Source of the DNA: Deltaproteobacteria bacterium
Lineage (GTDB): Bacteria; Myxococcota_A; Polyangia; Polyangiales; Ga0077539
Direction: 5' to 3'
Assembly (NCBI GenBank): GCA_016218725.1
Contig: JACRDB010000069.1
Span: 1 to 39,626, forward strand
Length of the DNA stretch: 39,626 nt
Below the pieces are notes generated by a model. That model was not told where the DNA came from. It was given only the letters and a program-made list of their open reading frames with translations, and searched no databases. Position 1 is the first letter of the stretch, and each line of letters starts with the position of its first letter. Below, piece after piece: positions 30,912 to 39,626 of the stretch. Position numbers and translations under genes: made by a program.

Positions 30912-32474
30912 TTGGAAGCAGGGCAGACGAGGCGCGCGAGCGGGGTCCACGAGGCGCGCCTTCGGGAGCTGGTGGAGCACGCGCTGGACGGGGTTTTCGT
31001 GCTGGACGGGGCCGGGGTGGTGCGGGAGGTCAACCGCCGGGGCGTGGAGCTCCTGGGGGCGACGGAGGCCGCGGTGCTCGGGACGGCGCTCTTGTCCTGG
31101 GTGCAGCCCTCGGAGCGGGAGTACCTCCAGGTGCAGCTCCAGAAGGTGAGCGCCGAGGGGGGCGCCAGGGCCAGCGACCTGTCCCTCACCCGGGAGGACG
31201 GCCAGGGGGTGCTGGTGGACCTCTCCGCGGCGAGGCTGGGCGAGAGCGAGGGCGAGGCCGAGGGGGTGCTGGTGTTCGCGCGGGATGCGACAGAGCGCAA
31301 CCGCATGGCCAGGCAGCTCCTGCAGAGCGAGAAGCTGGCCACCATGGGCGCCGTGGCGGCCAACGTGGCCCACGCCATCGAGGCGCCCGCCCTGGCGCTG
31401 GTGGGGGACCTCGGGGCGCTGCGCACGTCCAACCTCACCCTGGGGCGCTCGCTGGAGGCCCTGCGCCGGGTGGTGCAGGGCGTGGACGGGGCCCTGGCCC
31501 TGGCGGAGCTGGAGCGCCAGCTCGCCACCGTGGACGCCCTGTGCCGCAGCGCCACCCACGGGGCCGAGCGCATCCGGGACACGGTGAGGGACCTGAAGAA
31601 CCTCGCGCGCATGGACGACGCGGCGCTGTCCCGGGTGCGGGTGAACCAGTGCCTGGACGCCGCCCTCGGGCTGTGCCTCCATGAGCTCCGAGGGCGCGCG
31701 CAGGTGGAGCGGGACTACGGCGCGGGGCTGCCGGAGATCATCGCCAGCCCGGGGCGCGTGCAGCAGGTGTTCCTGAACCTCATCGTCCACGCGGCGCAGT
31801 CCATGGAGGACGGGCCCGAGGGCGTGAACGTCCTGCGGCTGCGCTCGCGGCTGGAGGGCGACCGCATCCGCGTGGACGTGTCGGACACGGGCCGGGGCCT
31901 CGGGCCCGAGGGGCTGGGGAGCGTCTTTGACCCCTTCCAGTCGCCCCGGGGGACGGGGCTCGGGCTGTCCATCGTCCAGGACCTGGTGCGGCGCCTCGGG
32001 GGCGAGCTCCGCGCCGAGAGCGCGCCGGGGCAGGGCACCACCTTCTCCGTGTTCCTCTCGCAGCGGGGGTCCAAGAGCATCCCCCCGCAGGCCTTCGCGG
32101 CCGCCCCGGCCCCGGCCCGGAGGGTGCTCCTCATCGACGACGAGCCCGACCGGGTCTGGGCCTGGAGGAGCCTCCTGCGGGCCTCCCACGAGGTCACCAC
32201 CGCCCTCGGGGGCCGCGCCGCCATGGAGCAGCTCAGCGCCCCGGAGGCCCGCTTCGACCGCATCGTGTGTGACCTCCAGATGCCCGACGTCGACGGCGTG
32301 GACCTCTACCGCTGGCTCGCCGAGCGCTTCCCCGGCGCCGAGCGCACCATGATCTTCCTCTCGGAGCCCGACCCCGACGAGCGGGTCCGGGCCTTCCTGG
32401 CCCAGGTGCCCAACCCCCGCCTGCTCGGGGATTTCACCCCGGACGAGCTGGACCTCTGCCTCCAGGGCCCCTGA
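30912..32474 (+). CDS. Hybrid PAS histidine kinase with altered catalytic residues
   Basis: This 520-residue soluble protein has a PAS domain (about 15-127), a kinase region and a C-terminal receiver-like domain (about 403-515). The phosphoacceptor helix reads NVAHAIEAPA (His154), where the usual form is HExxNP. The N-box is NLIVHAAQSM, with His293 in place of the Mg-binding Asn. G1 DTGRGLG and G2 GTGLGLSIVQ are good. The receiver keeps the acidic pair D409/D410 and phosphoacceptor D454 (CDLQMPD). It has Ser484 in the Thr position (IFLSEP) and Gly506 where the conserved Lys belongs. It may be a weak or non-catalytic signalling protein. TTG 30912 is the start because AGAGGT lies 7 nt upstream and no in-frame ATG fits. 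A sigma-70-like promoter for the next gene lies downstream. Confidence 0.85.
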   Translation: MEAGQTRRASGVHEARLRELVEHALDGVFVLDGAGVVREVNRRGVELLGATEAAVLGTALLSWVQPSEREYLQVQLQKVSAEGGARASDLSLTREDGQGVLVDLSAARLGESEGEAEGVLVFARDATERNRMARQLLQSEKLATMGAVAANVAHAIEAPALALVGDLGALRTSNLTLGRSLEALRRVVQGVDGALALAELERQLATVDALCRSATHGAERIRDTVRDLKNLARMDDAALSRVRVNQCLDAALGLCLHELRGRAQVERDYGAGLPEIIASPGRVQQVFLNLIVHAAQSMEDGPEGVNVLRLRSRLEGDRIRVDVSDTGRGLGPEGLGSVFDPFQSPRGTGLGLSIVQDLVRRLGGELRAESAPGQGTTFSVFLSQRGSKSIPPQAFAAAPAPARRVLLIDDEPDRVWAWRSLLRASHEVTTALGGRAAMEQLSAPEARFDRIVCDLQMPDVDGVDLYRWLAERFPGAERTMIFLSEPDPDERVRAFLAQVPNPRLLGDFTPDELDLCLQGP

Positions 32475-32518
32475 AAAGCCCGAAAAACCTACCTTTACGC
32501 ACCGTTTGCACCCGGGTC

Positions 32519-32546
32519 TTGCCCTGGGGCCAAACCCGTGTATGGT
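32519..32546 (+). promoter_or_regulatory. Candidate sigma-70-like promoter of the activase operon
   Basis: TTGCCC (32519-32524), a 16-nt spacer and TATGGT (32541-32546) give a plausible promoter in a 127-nt gap that is poorer in GC than the genes. The start would fall near 32553, just before the palindrome at 32561. Confidence 0.45.
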
Positions 32547-32560
32547 ACCGACCGCTTGCG

Positions 32561-32576
32561 GACTGACGTGTCAGTC
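32561..32576 (+). promoter_or_regulatory. 16-bp palindromic operator, GACTGAC-gt-GTCAGTC
   Basis: The two 7-bp arms are perfect reverse complements with a 2-nt centre. The site lies directly downstream of the predicted start point and upstream of the ribosome site GGGAGGT (32588-32594). Its form resembles operators of TetR-family repressors, including those of acyl-CoA metabolism, but no regulator gene is in the window. Confidence 0.6.
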
Positions 32577-32601
32577 AGCTCCGTCCAGGGAGGTACGAGC
32601 C

Positions 32602-36330
<3,729 letters not shown>

Positions 36331-36365
36331 CCCCAAAGACCAACACACACCTCGGAGAGACTGTC

Positions 36366-38261
<1,896 letters not shown>

Positions 38262-38266
38262 TCTGG

Positions 38267-38272
38267 TATGGT
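38267..38272 (+). promoter_or_regulatory. Candidate -10 box, TATGGT, of kynA
   Basis: GGTATGGT ends 8 nt before the ATG at 38281, with no Shine-Dalgarno sequence. Transcription would start at or next to the ATG, a leaderless arrangement. Confidence 0.4.
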
Positions 38273-38280
38273 CACGCGCC

Positions 38281-39108
38281 ATGAGCGCGGACACCCCGGA
38301 AGGCGCCTACCTCGATTTCCAGGGCGAGCGGTCTTATGGAGACTACCTCGCCCTGGACCAGATCCTCACGGCGCAGCGCCCCGTGTCGGACTCCCACGAC
38401 GAGGTGCTGTTCATCATCCAGCACCAGACCACGGAGCTCTGGATCAAGCTGTGCCTCCACGAGCTGCGCGCGGCCCGCGCCCACGTGAGGGTCGGGGAGC
38501 TCGCCCCGGCGTTCAAGATGCTGGCGCGGGTGAGCCGCATCTTCGCGCAGCTCGTGCAGGCCTGGGACGTCTTGGCCACGCTCACGCCCAGCGAGTATCT
38601 GGCCTTCCGGGACCGGCTCGGGCGCGCGTCGGGCTTCCAGTCGTACCAGTATCGGATGTTGGAGTTCCTCCTCGGGAACAAGAACCCGGTGCTGGTGCGG
38701 CCCCACGCCCACCGGCCGGAGCTCCTGGCGCAGGTGGAGGCGGAGCTGCGCGCCCCGAGCCTCTACGACGAGGCCCTGAGGCTCCTCGGGCGGCGGGGCT
38801 TCACGCTGGACGCCGCGTGCACGGACCGGGACTGGACGCTGCCCTACCAGCCCAACGCCAGCGCCCAGGCCGCGTGGACGGCGGTGTACCGCGACCCCAA
38901 GGGCCACTGGGATCTGTACGAGCTGGCCGAGGAGCTGGCGGACCTTGAAGACTCCTTCCGGCAGTGGCGCTTCCGTCACGTCACCACCGTGGAGCGGGTC
39001 ATCGGGTTCCGCCGCGGCACCGGCGGCACCGCGGGCGTGAGCTACCTGCGGCGGATGCTGGACACCCGGCTCTTCCCGGAGCTCTGGGACCTGCGCACGA
39101 CGCTGTAG
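38281..39108 (+). CDS. kynA: Tryptophan 2,3-dioxygenase
   Basis: This heme enzyme oxidises L-tryptophan with O2 to N-formylkynurenine, the first step of the kynurenine route. The 275-residue length is usual for the bacterial enzyme. The active-site motif [13 protein letters not shown] carries His48, and [25 protein letters not shown] carries the axial heme ligand His233. The spacing of 185 residues equals that of the well-studied Xanthomonas enzyme (His55/His240). ATG 38281 is the first in frame, and there is no Shine-Dalgarno sequence before it. A GGTATGGT box 8 nt upstream suggests leaderless transcription. No kynureninase or formamidase gene is visible next to it. An oxygen-using enzyme beside a presumably oxygen-sensitive activase pair is probably chance. 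Confidence 0.95.
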   Translation: MSADTPEGAYLDFQGERSYGDYLALDQILTAQRPVSDSHDEVLFIIQHQTTELWIKLCLHELRAARAHVRVGELAPAFKMLARVSRIFAQLVQAWDVLATLTPSEYLAFRDRLGRASGFQSYQYRMLEFLLGNKNPVLVRPHAHRPELLAQVEAELRAPSLYDEALRLLGRRGFTLDAACTDRDWTLPYQPNASAQAAWTAVYRDPKGHWDLYELAEELADLEDSFRQWRFRHVTTVERVIGFRRGTGGTAGVSYLRRMLDTRLFPELWDLRTTL

Positions 39109-39139
39109 CGCAGCCCGTCCGCGGCCCACCGGGCTCGCC

Positions 39140-39442
39140 GTGGGCCCGGGCACCACGCACCTGCGGTATGCGCTCGGGCGCTATGACACCCGCTCCGAAG
39201 CGCGAACCGCGGCCTGGGTGGCGCTCGGCCTGAGCTACGCGGTCTGGCAGCTCGGAGCGCTGCGGCTCTTCGAGGGCTTCTCCCTTTCGTTCCCTGGTGC
39301 GAGGCCGGAGGACCGTGACATCACCATCCCGGTGTTGCTGATTGTGGGTGGCGTCGCGGGTGTGATCGCCAGCATCATCGCGCTCGTCTCCAAGCAACCC
39401 GTGGAGCAGCCGGGTGAGGGCTCGGTGACGACATCGCCGTAG
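39140..39442 (+). CDS. Small two-TM membrane protein of unknown function
   Basis: A 100-residue protein with two likely membrane helices (AAWVALGLSYAVWQLGALRLF and ITIPVLLIVGGVAGVIASIIALV), separated by a short loop, and a charged tail. I do not recognise a family. The only plausible start seen is GTG 39140, without a clear ribosome site, so the start is uncertain; codon bias of the remainder is like that of neighbouring genes. It lies 31 nt after kynA and could be co-transcribed. GGTATGCGCT inside its first codons resembles the -10 boxes elsewhere but is probably coincidental. Confidence 0.5.
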   Translation: MGPGTTHLRYALGRYDTRSEARTAAWVALGLSYAVWQLGALRLFEGFSLSFPGARPEDRDITIPVLLIVGGVAGVIASIIALVSKQPVEQPGEGSVTTSP

Positions 39443-39606
39443 GGACTCCGACAGTGGACCGTGCGGCGACCGCACCCCCCGACCCCATAGGCATTAAGCG
39501 CCATCACGTAGCGGTGTCCTCGGGACCGATTCCCCAAGGCGCCGTGGAGCTCGGACTTCGCCTGGGTTTGGGCGGTGGAGGCCGGGGTTCGCCAGGTATA
39601 GGGTCC

Positions 39607-39626
39607 ATGAGGTCGCGTCGCTCACC
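39607..39626 (+). CDS. Possible start of a further gene (truncated by window end)
   Basis: ATG AGG TCG CGT CGC TCA gives MRSRRS, a possible signal-peptide beginning, and then the window ends. GGTATAGG ends 4 nt before it, in the same G(G/C)TA arrangement seen upstream of other genes. The 164 nt before it, after the small membrane-protein gene, contain no other feature I can support. Confidence 0.3.

Noticed and set aside
30839..31612. Upstream extension of the recR reading frame
   Set aside because: RecR homology begins at GTG 30838; the extension is Ser/Arg-rich and antisense to the hybrid kinase gene.
39183..39233. ATG 39183 after GGTATGCGCT as an alternative gene start
   Set aside because: It is out of frame with the membrane protein and stops after 16 codons.

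Overview
The window is very GC-rich, densely coding DNA from a myxobacterium (phylum Myxococcota). Three things point there. Two secreted proteins end in a MYXO-CTERM-type sorting tail (PPGCGC, hydrophobic stretch, Arg cluster). There are many lipoproteins with Asp/Thr/Pro-rich linkers. A long PilZ protein resembles the myxobacterial PilZ paralogue family. I saw no rRNA, tRNA, CRISPR array, insertion sequence or phage gene, and no gene-free stretch longer than about 300 bases. Layout, left to right. 1-5401 (+): the end of an unknown gene, an MMPL/RND-type exporter, the GDP-mannose pair ManC-like and ManB/AlgC-like, and a small KGG-repeat protein with a structured leader. 5457-7472 (+): a UvrD/PcrA-type helicase, ending 5 nt from the converging next block. 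11730-7478 (-): a compact run purE-purK-lipoprotein-MYXO-CTERM protein-PAS histidine kinase, probably one transcript. 11983-16477 (+): two surface lipoproteins, one with 17 Cys-rich repeats and one with thrombospondin type 3 repeats plus a VWA domain. 22854-16434 (-): a very large sigma-54-type activator (STAND-like ATPase, TPR-like helices, AAA+, Fis-type HTH), a lipoprotein coupled to it by an ATGA overlap, and a heparinase II/III-like lyase with a MYXO-CTERM tail. 30838-23002 (-): recR, then a PilZ protein, an ECF sigma factor and a 1464-residue protein that joins an anti-sigma zinc finger, TM helix, FecR, VIT, VWA, TPR-like and C-terminal beta domains. 30912-32474 (+): a hybrid PAS histidine kinase with several altered catalytic positions. 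32602-38261 (+): a double-headed CoA-dehydratase-type activase and a partner with HgdB-like features, behind a promoter with a perfect palindrome. 38281-39626 (+): tryptophan 2,3-dioxygenase, a small membrane protein and the probable start of another gene. Function: most of the window concerns the cell envelope and its regulation, namely sugar nucleotide supply, export, surface lipoproteins, a polysaccharide lyase and several signalling proteins. The two least explained units are the PilZ-ECF-FecR/VIT/VWA operon and the activase/HgdB-like pair. A recurring G(G/C)TAnnnT box lies just before many start codons. Genes without a Shine-Dalgarno sequence have the box 4-14 nt from the start codon, and genes with one have it 23-55 nt away, which suggests leaderless transcripts are common here. 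All functional calls are by reading the sequence; no database search was run.
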